The notes: generated by a model not told the origin, from the sequence alone. A stretch of 64,000 nt of DNA from Amphibacillus marinus (GCF_900110345.1 NZ_FODJ01000001.1:186001-250000), one strand, 5' to 3'; shown: positions 25,270 through 34,382, counted from the stretch's first letter. Numbers and translations are program-made.

Positions 25270-26910
25270 TTAATTATTTAAATACTGAAACAGCTGGCAC
25301 GCGACAGCTATTTCAGTAAATTTATGTCCTTCATCTAACTCTAATCCAAGCTCCTTCAGTTTATTTACACGATACCGTAGTGAATTGTAGTGAATAAACA
25401 TTTCATCCGCAGTCTTTTGGAGGTTACCATTATTCTTAATAAGATAGGTCAGCGTTTCGAGTAAATTTATGTCACGTTGCTGATCGTAATGAATTACTTC
25501 ACCAATCTTCTCATCAATAAACTCATTTAAAAGAGCATGATCATTAATGAGGTAAAACAATTTATAAAGGCCTAGGTCATCATAAAATTGAACATAAGAT
25601 TCAGAGGTCCCTTGCTGATCATTAACACGATGTACTAATAAGGCATGATCATAAGCTGTTTTTAGCTGATGCACCTGATAAATAACCTCAGAAATTCCAA
25701 TCCCAAGCTGACCATAGTCGGCTAAGCGTGCGATTAAACGCTCTCCCGCAGTCTTTAGCCTTTGCTGTAATCTAGTTTCAAATGCTACACTAATTAAACA
25801 CATTAGCTCACCATTGTAGTGGATAACCTTACAATTTTGAATAGGGACATCAAAGACACCAGCTATAATACGTGGAATTTTACCTGAATCCAATATTTTA
25901 TAATAAGTTGATAAGCGTTTACTGCTGTCCTTCTTCTGGGATTTTATTAACAGAATGATATTAGGGAAATTAAAATTCCATCTAAAGACTTTTGCCTTTT
26001 CAATAATCTCTGCCTGAGACTGATACCGATCATTCATAATATCTCGAATAAAGTTATCGAGATAATTGCGCTCCTTCTGAATAATAGTTTGTTCAGTTTG
26101 CAAGAGAAAAGCTAGTAAAATAATAGCTTGCTCAACCACAACATTCAAATGCTTTGTCATTTTTCCTGGCTCATCAATAAGGACAACTAGATAGCCCAGT
26201 CGTTTTGTTCCAGCAGCAATTGATTGAATAAATAATTCTGCTTTCCCATAAGTAGTTTGATTTACTTTGATAATAGAGGGATTGTTTTCAGTGATGTTAC
26301 TAGAATTAAACCATTGTTGGAACTGCTCGCGATCCACAGTAAATTCGTCATCTTGGATATCAAAGGAAGATGCAGTGCAATTCAGGCTATTATCTAAAAT
26401 AACAATATTCCCTCCGGTAATTTGCGATACATAATGAACAAAGGTAACTAAATCTGCCCCCTGTAATAGCAAAGCATGCAGCTGCTGTGAAATGGTTTCA
26501 CGAAACTCAAGCATACTTGTTTTCATGCCTAATAAAGCCGTTAAAATATGATTGGTTAGAAGAGATAAATTCGCATCATTTGGCAGAACCAATATCGGAA
26601 AATCACGCGCCTCTGCCTGTTCAATCATATACTTAGGTACCTCTGAAATATAACGCCCTAGCTTAATCGCTACACCAGCTAACTGCTGTTTGGCAAGCTC
26701 TGGAATAAAGGACATCATTGCCTCATTATTATTAGCAATTGGATAAAGGGTTGTAAATAACAAACCATGTTGATCGACATAAGAAAAGATATCTGGGACT
26801 TCCATTACGTAAACATTTTGAATTTGTCGGTTGATCCCCTTTTGGCCAGCTATAATCGCTACATCAGAAAATGCTTCCATGTTTAAGACACTCTCAATTG
26901 TGACAGACAT
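25270..26910 (-). CDS. PucR-family transcriptional regulator
   Basis: A 546-residue regulator with an N-terminal PucR domain (residues 1-125, starting VTIESVLNMEAFSDVAIIAG and including EVPDIFSYV), a middle ligand or GAF-like region, and a C-terminal PucR helix-turn-helix (MFIHYNSLRYRVNKLKELGLEL). PucR proteins activate purine and ureide catabolism when intermediates such as allantoin appear. It lies upstream of the ureide operon on the same strand with its own terminator, so it is likely the local activator. The start at 26910 has a GGAGGG upstream. Length is close to the family norm of about 530. Confidence 0.9.
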   Translation of the reverse strand: MSVTIESVLNMEAFSDVAIIAGQKGINRQIQNVYVMEVPDIFSYVDQHGLLFTTLYPIANNNEAMMSFIPELAKQQLAGVAIKLGRYISEVPKYMIEQAEARDFPILVLPNDANLSLLTNHILTALLGMKTSMLEFRETISQQLHALLLQGADLVTFVHYVSQITGGNIVILDNSLNCTASSFDIQDDEFTVDREQFQQWFNSSNITENNPSIIKVNQTTYGKAELFIQSIAAGTKRLGYLVVLIDEPGKMTKHLNVVVEQAIILLAFLLQTEQTIIQKERNYLDNFIRDIMNDRYQSQAEIIEKAKVFRWNFNFPNIILLIKSQKKDSSKRLSTYYKILDSGKIPRIIAGVFDVPIQNCKVIHYNGELMCLISVAFETRLQQRLKTAGERLIARLADYGQLGIGISEVIYQVHQLKTAYDHALLVHRVNDQQGTSESYVQFYDDLGLYKLFYLINDHALLNEFIDEKIGEVIHYDQQRDINLLETLTYLIKNNGNLQKTADEMFIHYNSLRYRVNKLKELGLELDEGHKFTEIAVACQLFQYLNN

Positions 26911-26967
26911 GGTTGATCCCTCCTGTGTATCATTATTTTGTCCAAGCTATTATGACATGGGTTACGC

Positions 26968-27345
26968 TTATTTTACCACATGCTTTGGCAGCGTTCTTAA
27001 AGTCAGTAAATAGAGGGTTACTATTCCTCCAATTAAGGTAAGCATAATTCTTAAATAAACATTTGAAACAATGTAGATTGAAAAACCCATTGACAACCAG
27101 AGCACAATAATTGCGGTAATTTTTGTTTTAACTGGAATGGCTTTATACTTTATGTAATGATAAATATACGATCCGAAAACAGGATGATTAATCAGCCAGT
27201 TATACAATCGCTGGGAGCTCCGCAAATAAAGATAAGCACTTAATAACAAGAATGGTGTTGTCGGCAACAACGGAAGAAAGATACCTAACATAGCCAGTAA
27301 TAAGGATAATGAACCTATTGAGATAAATACAATTTTTTTTACCAT
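26968..27345 (-). CDS. DUF454 (YbaN) inner-membrane protein
   Basis: A 125-residue membrane protein with three or four helices. The family pattern GIFLPLLPTTPFLLLSAYLYLRSS, followed by NHPVFGSYI and IKYKAIPVKTKI, is typical of YbaN (DUF454). Function is unknown in all members I know. The ATG at 27345 has AAAGGGGA upstream; the frame opens at a GTG six codons earlier. It lies upstream of pucR on the same strand. No functional link to it is evident. Confidence 0.85.
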   Translation of the reverse strand: MVKKIVFISIGSLSLLLAMLGIFLPLLPTTPFLLLSAYLYLRSSQRLYNWLINHPVFGSYIYHYIKYKAIPVKTKITAIIVLWLSMGFSIYIVSNVYLRIMLTLIGGIVTLYLLTLRTLPKHVVK

Positions 27346-27409
27346 GCTTGTCCCCTTTCTCACTACACTTTTCCAACATGTACCTAAAAAAGTCTTGGAT
27401 ATAATATAG

Positions 27410-27967
27410 TTAGTTCTTAGTGATACGCATATAACGATAGTCTTCTCTGCTTAAACCATAGGTGAATATTAAAATATCGATAAACGCAATCAGGTTAAGC
27501 ACTGAGCTTAGTAGGAGTAGAATTTCTAAGTTAAATGTCAATGATAATATCAATAGGAGGATACCTGTTCCTTGGACGATAAGATAAATCCGATTATGAC
27601 GCGTATACTTTGCGATCAGGTCTTGTTCCCCTCTTGCTGCAAAATATGCTACAGCCATTCCAAGAAGACGATGGAAGATAATAAACTGGCCAACTAACGC
27701 CAAAACAGGAAGAATAACATTTTGCAACAAACCATAATGATCAGCTTGAATAAAGAATAAATAAATATCCGTCCCAATTAGCAATACTAACATACCACAG
27801 ATAATTTTTTCCGTTAAAATTATTATCCCTTTCGTTTCAAAAATTGACAGACCTGAATAAATAATCAACCACGCTATCAAGCTGGGCAATAGAGCTAGGT
27901 TAAATAGTTCAATATCAATAAATGCAATAATCATACCAATAAAAACTCTTCGAAAACCAGCTGCCAT
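27410..27967 (-). CDS. Hypothetical five-helix membrane protein (module copy 1)
   Basis: A 185-residue protein of about five to six membrane helices; family not recognised. It is a paralogue of the protein encoded at 29069-29638: both begin with RR-F (FRRVFIG / YRRIFWS), then have PSLIAWLIIYSGL or PFIGWIVVYSGL, and later NRIYLIVQGTGILLLILSLTFN or DRTYLVLKGLATLFMTVSLSLN. Its ATG directly follows the stop of the 299-residue gene (TAAATG), so the two are translated together and probably work together. AGGAGGGG precedes the ATG. Confidence 0.8.
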   Translation of the reverse strand: MAAGFRRVFIGMIIAFIDIELFNLALLPSLIAWLIIYSGLSIFETKGIIILTEKIICGMLVLLIGTDIYLFFIQADHYGLLQNVILPVLALVGQFIIFHRLLGMAVAYFAARGEQDLIAKYTRHNRIYLIVQGTGILLLILSLTFNLEILLLLSSVLNLIAFIDILIFTYGLSREDYRYMRITKN

Positions 27968-28867
27968 TTAAAGCCCCTCCTGCTCTTTTGTGTATTTGTA
28001 AAGATCGGTAAAACTGAAATCTTCTCTAAAGCTAGGGCTTTCTTTCCATGTAAGATAATATTCCTGATCCTTTTCATCTGTAAAGATAAGTTTTAACGAT
28101 AAATTAAATCTTGTATACCTTTCTTGCAAGGTTTGAGCTGGCTTAATTTGCGAAACAATGGTGAGCGTATCCCCCTCTTCTAATTGAAGCTCTTCGAGAT
28201 CATAAATATTTTGATTATTAATTTTCATCTCCACACGTTGACTAATTTGATCAAGAAAATGCGCTTCAAAACCGGAAAAGTTAATCGGTTTAAGCACTTT
28301 GAAGTTTGATCGACTATCACCATCTGATGAGCTTGACCCTGATAAGAACTCAATTATTTCACTGTCACTTGCAGATCGTGATAACCGAATTTGACCAATA
28401 TCTGTCTTGACTTCGCTGCCATCACTAAAGTAAAAGATCGCTTCATTTAGAATAAGTTCATTATCTAAGCTTTCCTCTGGTAAGTCTACGATCTGCCAAA
28501 GTACTTCTCTTAAACTATACCGCCCATATAATTGACCAATAAGATCTGGTTGTTCCGTCTCAAAGTCAAGACCAAACATGCCCCAATCATCCTCAAATGG
28601 TTGGATGTGTAAATCTGGATATTCAGGGAAGCTCACATATGAAACAACTCTTTTATCTTCTGCATTGGTGAAGTAATTAAAGCTAAATAGTTCATCTGAT
28701 AAACCGTATTGATAATCGTCATCATCTAGATTAACACTTAGATCAGCGTATTGCTTAAAGAAAATTGGCTCAGCTAAGCTTACATACTGAATAAAGATCA
28801 TGCACCCAGTTGCTACTATACCAATAATGATCAGAAAAATTCTAAAAATGCGCTTATTTACATCCAT
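27968..28867 (-). CDS. Hypothetical membrane-anchored extracellular protein
   Basis: A 299-residue protein of no family known to me. Residues 8-30 are a single membrane helix (FRIFLIIIGIVATGCMIFIQYV). The rest is predicted to lie outside the cell, is rich in acidic and aromatic residues, and seems mostly beta. The C-terminus reads FSFTDLYKYTKEQEGL. It is coupled to the downstream five-helix gene. A decayed copy of this gene lies at 29640-29826, upstream of the second five-helix gene. Together they form a two-gene module, possibly a membrane sensor or a transporter accessory; this is not established. Confidence 0.75.
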   Translation of the reverse strand: MDVNKRIFRIFLIIIGIVATGCMIFIQYVSLAEPIFFKQYADLSVNLDDDDYQYGLSDELFSFNYFTNAEDKRVVSYVSFPEYPDLHIQPFEDDWGMFGLDFETEQPDLIGQLYGRYSLREVLWQIVDLPEESLDNELILNEAIFYFSDGSEVKTDIGQIRLSRSASDSEIIEFLSGSSSSDGDSRSNFKVLKPINFSGFEAHFLDQISQRVEMKINNQNIYDLEELQLEEGDTLTIVSQIKPAQTLQERYTRFNLSLKLIFTDEKDQEYYLTWKESPSFREDFSFTDLYKYTKEQEGL

Positions 28868-29068
28868 TCCTTCACTTCTCCTCTTTACTCCAGATAAAAA
28901 TCATTCTGTTATCGACTGGTAAGATCTGTTTTAGTTTACCATATTTTTTTCTGATTAGGCGCATTTTCTAATCTTATAAAAACTATTTGTGAGTAGACAT
29001 GAAAACACACTAGTAAGTACCTACTAGTGTGTAACGGATTAACAAACGCGTGCTAAATTGAAACTGTT

Positions 29069-29638
29069 CTAACTTCTAAACGTTAAAGCCTGCTGCCTTC
29101 GTCTAAGTAACTGCTCCGCGCCTTTATTGAGCCAGTATAACGCTGTTAAAACATGAATTAGAGCAATAAGGGTTAAAATAGCACCACCTAGGCCAAGCAG
29201 CTGATGATTTAAGCTAAGCGATACCGTCATGAACAAGGTGGCCAGTCCCTTTAGCACAAGATAAGTGCGGTCTTTCTTAGCATAAATGGTGGCCAATTCA
29301 AAATACTCAATGGTTTTAAAATGCTCAACAATCGCTGAAAATAAAAAGTGAAAGAAAACAAGCTCCCCTACCATCACTAATATTGGTAACAGCATCCGAA
29401 AAAGGCCACTAGCATTGATTAACATTAAAAAGCCATTGAGAGCAGACAAAACAATTAAACAAACACAAGTAATTCTTTGCCTCGCGAGTGCCTGTTCGCG
29501 CGCTTTGATACCAAGGGTTAGCAATCCTGAGTACACCACTATCCAACCAATAAATGGTGGAATAATGGTTAAGGCGCCAATATGTAAATTAAACGTTGCG
29601 AAGATAAAACTCCAAAAAATTCTTCGATAACTTTGCAT
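29069..29638 (-). CDS. Hypothetical five-helix membrane protein (module copy 2)
   Basis: A 189-residue paralogue of the protein at 27410-27967 with the same hydropathy and matching segments (RRIFWSFIFATFNLHIGALTIIPPFIGWIVVYSGL). A basic tail, NKGAEQLLRRRQQALTFRS, ends it. GGGAGAG precedes the ATG at 29638. Its partner gene just upstream has been reduced to fragments (29640-29826), so this copy has lost its companion. Function unknown. Confidence 0.78.
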   Translation of the reverse strand: MQSYRRIFWSFIFATFNLHIGALTIIPPFIGWIVVYSGLLTLGIKAREQALARQRITCVCLIVLSALNGFLMLINASGLFRMLLPILVMVGELVFFHFLFSAIVEHFKTIEYFELATIYAKKDRTYLVLKGLATLFMTVSLSLNHQLLGLGGAILTLIALIHVLTALYWLNKGAEQLLRRRQQALTFRS

Positions 29639-29639
29639 C

Positions 29640-29826
29640 TTAACTCTCCCTTTAAGCCTGATATATTTGACTAAGCCATAAAAACTGTAGTCATGACTGA
29701 CTTGGTATGCTCTAGTATAAAATATTTCTTGTGCTACTCCGTCCTTATTACGAAACCCGAGGATAGGTTTAAGGTTAAAATGATGACGCCTATAACAATT
29801 CGAAATAAACGGTTATTTAAATTCAA
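29640..29826 (-). pseudogene. Remnant of a second copy of the 299-residue module gene
   Basis: From a TTG at 29826 with GGAGTG upstream, 30 codons read LNLNNRLFRIVIGVIILTLN before a stop at 29734. This resembles the start of the intact paralogue (MDVNKRIFRIFLIIIGIVA). In another frame, just before the next gene, HDYSFYGLVKYIRLKGRV (about 29695-29640) matches that paralogue's C-terminus (EDFSFTDLYKYTKEQEGL). The middle, about 800 bases, is deleted. Confidence 0.7.
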
Positions 29827-30116
29827 TCTAACGTCACTCCATCACCATTTAAAACTAATTGTTTTAGTTTACCATATTTTTTCCTAGACAAAAACCCATC
29901 TATTTTGAAAAACTATCATTTACAGTTGGCTCCTTACTAGATTACTACCGTCATAAGCGCTTTAGATAAAAAAAAATCCGCTCATCGTTGCTAAGAATGG
30001 TAAGTCATTCTCTCGTTAACAATGAAAAGAGTAGTAAACCAGCCGAAAAAACGACCCATTTCTAACGAACATCATGCTAACTTGGGCGTTATTTTCTGTA
30101 TATTTAAACAAACGGA

Positions 30117-30719
30117 TTATTTCTGAGCGCTAGTGATAAACATTGATGCATCCTGGCCCATAAAGATTTGCTCACCATGATAGAAGGTTTCACTATTAAT
30201 CTGTTTAAAGCCGACTCTTTTTAATAAATTTTCAAGATGATCATGTTTAAAACCACTATGAACGAACGGTGAATTAACATGCTCATTGTAATCAAAGTCA
30301 ACAATAATCAGTTGCCCTTTTGGATTAAGGCATTGGTAGAGGGTTGATAAAATTTGTTCTGTATGCTTAATGTGCAGCAAAACTTGCGCCATAAAAATAT
30401 AGTCAGCCTGTAAGTCTGTCGTTTGCTCCCTTTCAAGGTCTAAACATTGTGTCGTGGCATTGTTAATGCTCAAACTAGTAATTTTCTGTTCAACTTGTGT
30501 AATCATATTTGCTCACGGATCAAGAAACAGGATTGACTTAAATTTAGCTAGTAAATTCAATCCAACTAAACCGGTCCCACAACCAAAATCAATCGCATGT
30601 TTTGTTTCTGTTTGATAAAGTTTGTCTGCAATAGCATGAGCAGTCAAGCTCGCTAATTCAATGCGCTCAGCAGTATCATAATTATTTGCAATCATGTCGA
30701 ATTTGTCAGTATTACCCAT
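30117..30719 (-). pseudogene. SAM-dependent methyltransferase interrupted by an in-frame TGA
   Basis: Two halves lie in the same frame. Bases 30513-30719 encode MGNTDKFDMIANNYDTAERIE and motif I (AIDFGCGTGLVGL), ending ILFLDP. Bases 30117-30512 continue ANMITQVEQK through to VLLHIKHTEQ and the class I methyltransferase C-terminus. Between them is a TGA at 30515-30513, where homologues have a serine (motif LDPSANMI). A TCA-to-TGA change would explain it. The total of about 200 residues is normal for YjhP/UbiE-like small-molecule methyltransferases. AAGGAG precedes 30719. No selenocysteine insertion element or logic was seen. It is a recent pseudogene, a sequencing error, or a read-through gene. 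Confidence 0.8.
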
Positions 30720-30899
30720 ATGATGACGCTCCTTCAAAAAAAGTTATTTAATTAATGTCGCCTTTTTGTAGATTAACTGACTACAAGCCCTCTTGAAGCA
30801 TAAGTGGAAAATCAAAGCATGCTAAGTGAGCGATAAGGATGATCCGTAGTAATTGAAGATTCACTTTATAATTAGGTTACATAAGTCCAGACAATCTCG

Positions 30900-31553
30900 T
30901 TAGTTTATACTAGAAATAAAGAAGACCAGTATCATCTCAATGTGGCCAATTAATTTATTTATTAGCACGCTAGTATCAGTCTGTTTTAAAACATGTAATT
31001 TTTCTTTAAGCACTTTTAATTCGTCTTTTGCAAAGTGTTCTTTAAAATAACCACTTTTATTTAATAGCACCACTAAGGCTATTCGATCATCTGGAATAAA
31101 TTGCTCCGTCAGAACTGCTTTGCGGAGACTCTCTCCGACCTGTGAAACAGCATGCGCTTTCGGTGTAAACCTTATTTTGGTCGTAAATAAACCTTTACTG
31201 TTCGCCTTGTCTACATAACCGTCATCCACGAGTGAGTGACCAATTGATTGAAATAGCGCGTTAGCTTTCTTTGAATCAAACACATACTTTTCAGCAATCT
31301 TTTCAAGTTTCATTGGTTTGTTGATCCGAATAAGCTCATAGACAGGCGCTAAATAGATCTTGTCAGCTGGTAATGGATTGTTAACAAACATTTTCTGCTT
31401 GTCGTCATATATCAGGTAGTTCCCTTCCAACAGCTCTAGCAGACAACTCGCCAACAGACAACTAGATGCTTCTATAGAATGCGTCAATGTTGTACTGCCT
31501 TTCATATTTAACGCGCATAGAAAAAATGCTCGGGTACAGGATAAATTATTCAT
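30900..31553 (-). CDS. GPP34-like protein
   Basis: A 217-residue protein that I place tentatively in the bacterial GPP34 (Golgi phosphoprotein 3-like) family. It shows an N-terminal helical region ending SCLLASCLLELLEGNYL, then repeated helices around ANALFQSIGHSLVDDGYVDK, and the later PDDRIALVVLLNKSG, like the PDxRxxALVxLL stretch of the family. In eukaryotes GPP34 binds phosphoinositides; the bacterial role is unknown. The very end (ILVFFISSIN) is hydrophobic. It is a single gene with no clear partner. Confidence 0.5.
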   Translation of the reverse strand: MNNLSCTRAFFLCALNMKGSTTLTHSIEASSCLLASCLLELLEGNYLIYDDKQKMFVNNPLPADKIYLAPVYELIRINKPMKLEKIAEKYVFDSKKANALFQSIGHSLVDDGYVDKANSKGLFTTKIRFTPKAHAVSQVGESLRKAVLTEQFIPDDRIALVVLLNKSGYFKEHFAKDELKVLKEKLHVLKQTDTSVLINKLIGHIEMILVFFISSIN

Positions 31554-31692
31554 CTTTTAATTCTCCTCATTCACAGTTCACTCATATCCAACATATTAAA
31601 CGCGTTTAGCTAAAAAAAGTCGCAATGTCCTCATTACTTGAAGATAGAGCGACTGTATGTTGTTTGCGTTATCTGGTTGCTCTTGTCATTTT

Positions 31693-32865
31693 TTAGCGTT
31701 TACGAACTAAACTTACGATTGTCTCCACATGATTCGTCCCTGGAAACATATCAACCGGAATAATCCGCTTGGCTTGATAACCTTTTCTCGCTAAGCTGGC
31801 TAAATCACGAGCTAATGTGACTGGGTTACAGGAGATATAGACGACTTGCTTCGGTTTCATTGTCGCAAGCGCTTGGATGAATTTCTCAGTACTACCCGAA
31901 CGAGGCGGGTCCATCAGCACCGCGTCAACCCGTTGCTTTTTTCGTGCTATTTGTAGCATAAAATCGCCAGCATCTGCTTGATGAAAAAAGACATTCTTCA
32001 CTTGGTTGCGCTTCGCATTATTAATGGCATCTTTAACAGCAGCTTGGTTAAGCTCCACACCAATGACCTGCTTAACCCGATCACTTGCAATTAAGCCAAT
32101 TGTCCCAATGCCACAATAGGCATCAATAATCGTTTCTCGTCCAGTAAATTCCGCTAAGTCAAGTGCCTTACTGTATAGTACTTCCGTCTGGACTGGATTG
32201 ACTTGATAAAATGATTTAGGTGACAGACGGAAGGACTTGCCACATAAGGTATCTTCAATAAACCCTTTTCCATATAGAACTTGCTCCCGATCCCCCAACA
32301 CCATACTTGTTTTTTTATTGTTAACATTCAGAACGACTGTTGTGATCTCTGGGTGCTGTTCAAGTAGCGCTTTAATAAAATTTTTCCTTGATGGAAAAAC
32401 TGGTGAGCCGAGGACGAGCACGACCATAATCTGGCCACTTTGAAAACCGGTTCGGACTAAGACATGACGTAATAAGCCTGACCGTGAATCTTCATGATAA
32501 GGTTTAATCTTAAACGACCGCAGCATCTGACGAATTGAAACAACAATCTCGTCAGCCCGTTGATCCTCAATTAAACAGCTATCAATTGGCACGACATGGT
32601 GTGATCCGGCTTGGTACTTACCTGAAATAACCTGCCCTTTCCGATTCATAGCAAAGGTTGTATGAATTTTATTACGATAATAATACGGGTTGGTCATCCC
32701 GATAATTGGTTCCACTTTGGCAAACTTACTTAATAATTTGTTGACTTCGGTTTGTTTCTTTGCTAGTTGTTGATCGTAAGAAAGCTGTTGGATCTGACAG
32801 CCGCCGCAGCGATCAACAACTGGGCAATCTATTTTAGGTAGTGCTGGTTTAACGTGTTTTTGCAT
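31693..32865 (-). CDS. rlmD: 23S rRNA m5U methyltransferase, RlmD/RumA family
   Basis: A 390-residue RNA uracil-C5 methyltransferase. Cysteines near the N-terminus (CPVVDRCGGCQIQ and a later C in IDSCLI) match the iron-sulphur cluster ligands of RumA. The methyltransferase domain shows DAYCGIGTIGL (SAM binding), DAVLMDPPRSG and the catalytic Cys in VVYISCNPVTLARD. The TRAM domain found at the N-terminus of many members is absent, so this is the short form. AAGGAAAGGG precedes the ATG at 32865; the frame opens twelve codons earlier. In B. subtilis the related RlmCD modifies U747 and U1939. Confidence 0.9.
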   Translation of the reverse strand: MQKHVKPALPKIDCPVVDRCGGCQIQQLSYDQQLAKKQTEVNKLLSKFAKVEPIIGMTNPYYYRNKIHTTFAMNRKGQVISGKYQAGSHHVVPIDSCLIEDQRADEIVVSIRQMLRSFKIKPYHEDSRSGLLRHVLVRTGFQSGQIMVVLVLGSPVFPSRKNFIKALLEQHPEITTVVLNVNNKKTSMVLGDREQVLYGKGFIEDTLCGKSFRLSPKSFYQVNPVQTEVLYSKALDLAEFTGRETIIDAYCGIGTIGLIASDRVKQVIGVELNQAAVKDAINNAKRNQVKNVFFHQADAGDFMLQIARKKQRVDAVLMDPPRSGSTEKFIQALATMKPKQVVYISCNPVTLARDLASLARKGYQAKRIIPVDMFPGTNHVETIVSLVRKR

Positions 32866-33020
32866 AATAACCCTTTCCTTGCTTAAGACTTGTCCATTCA
32901 CTTAAATAATAAGAACTAAAATCAGTCTAATCTTACCATAAATTCATTAAAAAGAGATAGCTCAATTAAAATTCATACCCTGTCCCTAACATTTACCAGA
33001 CTGAAGTTAGCGCAACTTCT

Positions 33021-33200
33021 TCAGTGCTGGTTGGTCAAAAATTGCAAACCAATCAGCAATTTAATTAGTGTCGTTTTCCCAGAACCTGAAGGCCCGATAA
33101 TACCAATAATCTCACCTCGGTGAGCATGAAAATGAACACCTTTAATAGCTTTCATTTGCTTAAAATTTTTATCAACATGTTCCATGGATATCCGACTCAT
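33021..33200 (-). pseudogene. Truncated ABC transporter ATPase
   Basis: A 59-codon frame starts at the ATG at 33200 with GGAGGTT upstream. It reads MSRISMEHVDKNFKQ, a beta-sheet start, then GIIGPSGSGKTTLIKLLIGL, a perfect Walker A. It stops soon after at 33021. The Q-loop, signature and Walker B are missing, and no continuation was seen in the other frames before 32900. The start signals are intact, so a short peptide may still be made. It is a remnant of an ABC-2-type exporter ATPase whose remaining part and permease are gone. Confidence 0.85.
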
Positions 33201-33324
33201 AATAACCTCCTGCTACCGAATGCATACCCAACGTTTTAAATTAGTTTTAACATACAGATCCATCACTAAAAGAATTTAATTAACATTGCCAAGTCTTGTT
33301 CTTATTCGTGTTGCATTCAGACGT

Positions 33325-34074
33325 TTAGACTAACAAAAACAAAACAGCAGCGCAAACTGTACCTGCTAAAAAGCCCTTAACATTTCCATGATTGTCAATT
33401 GGCAATTCAAACTTGAGCACATTTAACAGCATTTCACCGGTGATAGATGCTTTAATTAAGGTTACCACGTATGCTGGTGGGAGCCAAATTAGCGCTAGCC
33501 CGCCACCGAAAGCGACGCTTGTAGCGAGAACAACCCAACCAACTTTGCGATACTTTTGCTGATGATGATGACGCATACCTAAATCCATTGACAGAAAGTG
33601 CAAGCCGAAGGCGACAAAATAGACCCAGACATTGGTTTGATCAGGTAATGATTGGGATGATACTAGGTAGGCGATCATGATGTTGTAAATAGCGAAAAAA
33701 ATTAAATCATACCAAAAATAAATTGAACTTACCATGACGGGATTCTTCTTCCCCAGCATACGCAATGGTCGTTCACTAAGCTTATAAATAACGTAAGCAT
33801 GGACAAAGCCAATTAACACGACAACATAAATAAGCTGACTGAAGGGATTAGTCGAGTCCCAATCAAATTCCTGATTAAGTTTATTCTGAGCGTAGCCAAG
33901 GTATGGGATTAAATTAATAACGACATAGGCGACACTGACGCCAGCAGCAAATGAAATTAATGAGCGTGCACTAATAAATTTAAAAGAAATGGTTTTAGAA
34001 ATAAAATGAATGAGTATAAACCCGATAATAACGAAGATGCTTGGTAAATGATTAAAAAAAGCTAAATAAAGCAT
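33325..34074 (-). CDS. ZIP-like membrane protein
   Basis: A 249-residue protein with about seven or eight membrane helices. It shows features of ZIP-related metal transporters: LISFAAGVSVAYVVINLIPYL early, the HFLSMDLGMRHHHQQKY loop, and a C-terminal TGEMLLNVLKFELP helix. The usual metal-site histidines of the core helices are not clearly placed, so transport is not assured. The start lies 12 bases inside a 26-codon upstream frame (34062-34142), which suggests coupling. No metal-related regulator lies nearby. Confidence 0.5.
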   Translation of the reverse strand: MLYLAFFNHLPSIFVIIGFILIHFISKTISFKFISARSLISFAAGVSVAYVVINLIPYLGYAQNKLNQEFDWDSTNPFSQLIYVVVLIGFVHAYVIYKLSERPLRMLGKKNPVMVSSIYFWYDLIFFAIYNIMIAYLVSSQSLPDQTNVWVYFVAFGLHFLSMDLGMRHHHQQKYRKVGWVVLATSVAFGGGLALIWLPPAYVVTLIKASITGEMLLNVLKFELPIDNHGNVKGFLAGTVCAAVLFLLV

Positions 34075-34142
34075 GATGAAGTTCCTTGAGTTGATTCGGC
34101 AAGGCTATTGCCCACTGCCCATATGTTCGTAATTTTAACCAT
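34062..34142 (-). CDS. Possible 26-residue leader peptide overlapping the ZIP-like gene
   Basis: The frame starts ATG at 34142 with GAGGTGG upstream and reads MVKITNIWAVGNSLAEST, ending at 34062, past the start of the ZIP-like gene. The strong ribosome site and overlap suggest translational coupling. It may equally be a fragment of an older gene. No family recognised. Confidence 0.3.
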   Translation of the reverse strand: MVKITNIWAVGNSLAESTQGTSSCFI

Positions 34143-34344
34143 ATGTCCACCTCTTTTTTCTTTTATTCTACCATGATTCTAACAAGAAAGGATAAGTCAC
34201 GTTCAGAATAGTTGCCTAAACAATGCATATACAATTGTTGCAGTCATGATTCTTCCGACAAACTAGCTACCACGTTGTGTCTGCATATCCGCTTACTAGA
34301 TTAATGGTTAACAATTACGCTAGCATAACTATAATAAACCAAAA

Positions 34345-34382
34345 GACTGTACCCAAGCTAATTAACCAGCTTGAATACAGTC
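34345..34382 (-). terminator. Terminator of the ABC-2 exporter operon
   Basis: Minus strand: GACTGTATTCAAGCT pairs with AGCTTGGGTACAGTC, then TTTTGGTTT. It lies downstream of the permease gene. Confidence 0.8.

Noticed and set aside
30513-30515. TGA in the methyltransferase as selenocysteine
   Set aside because: The site is a serine in the family motif, not a catalytic cysteine; no SECIS-like hairpin was seen and no selenium gene is nearby.
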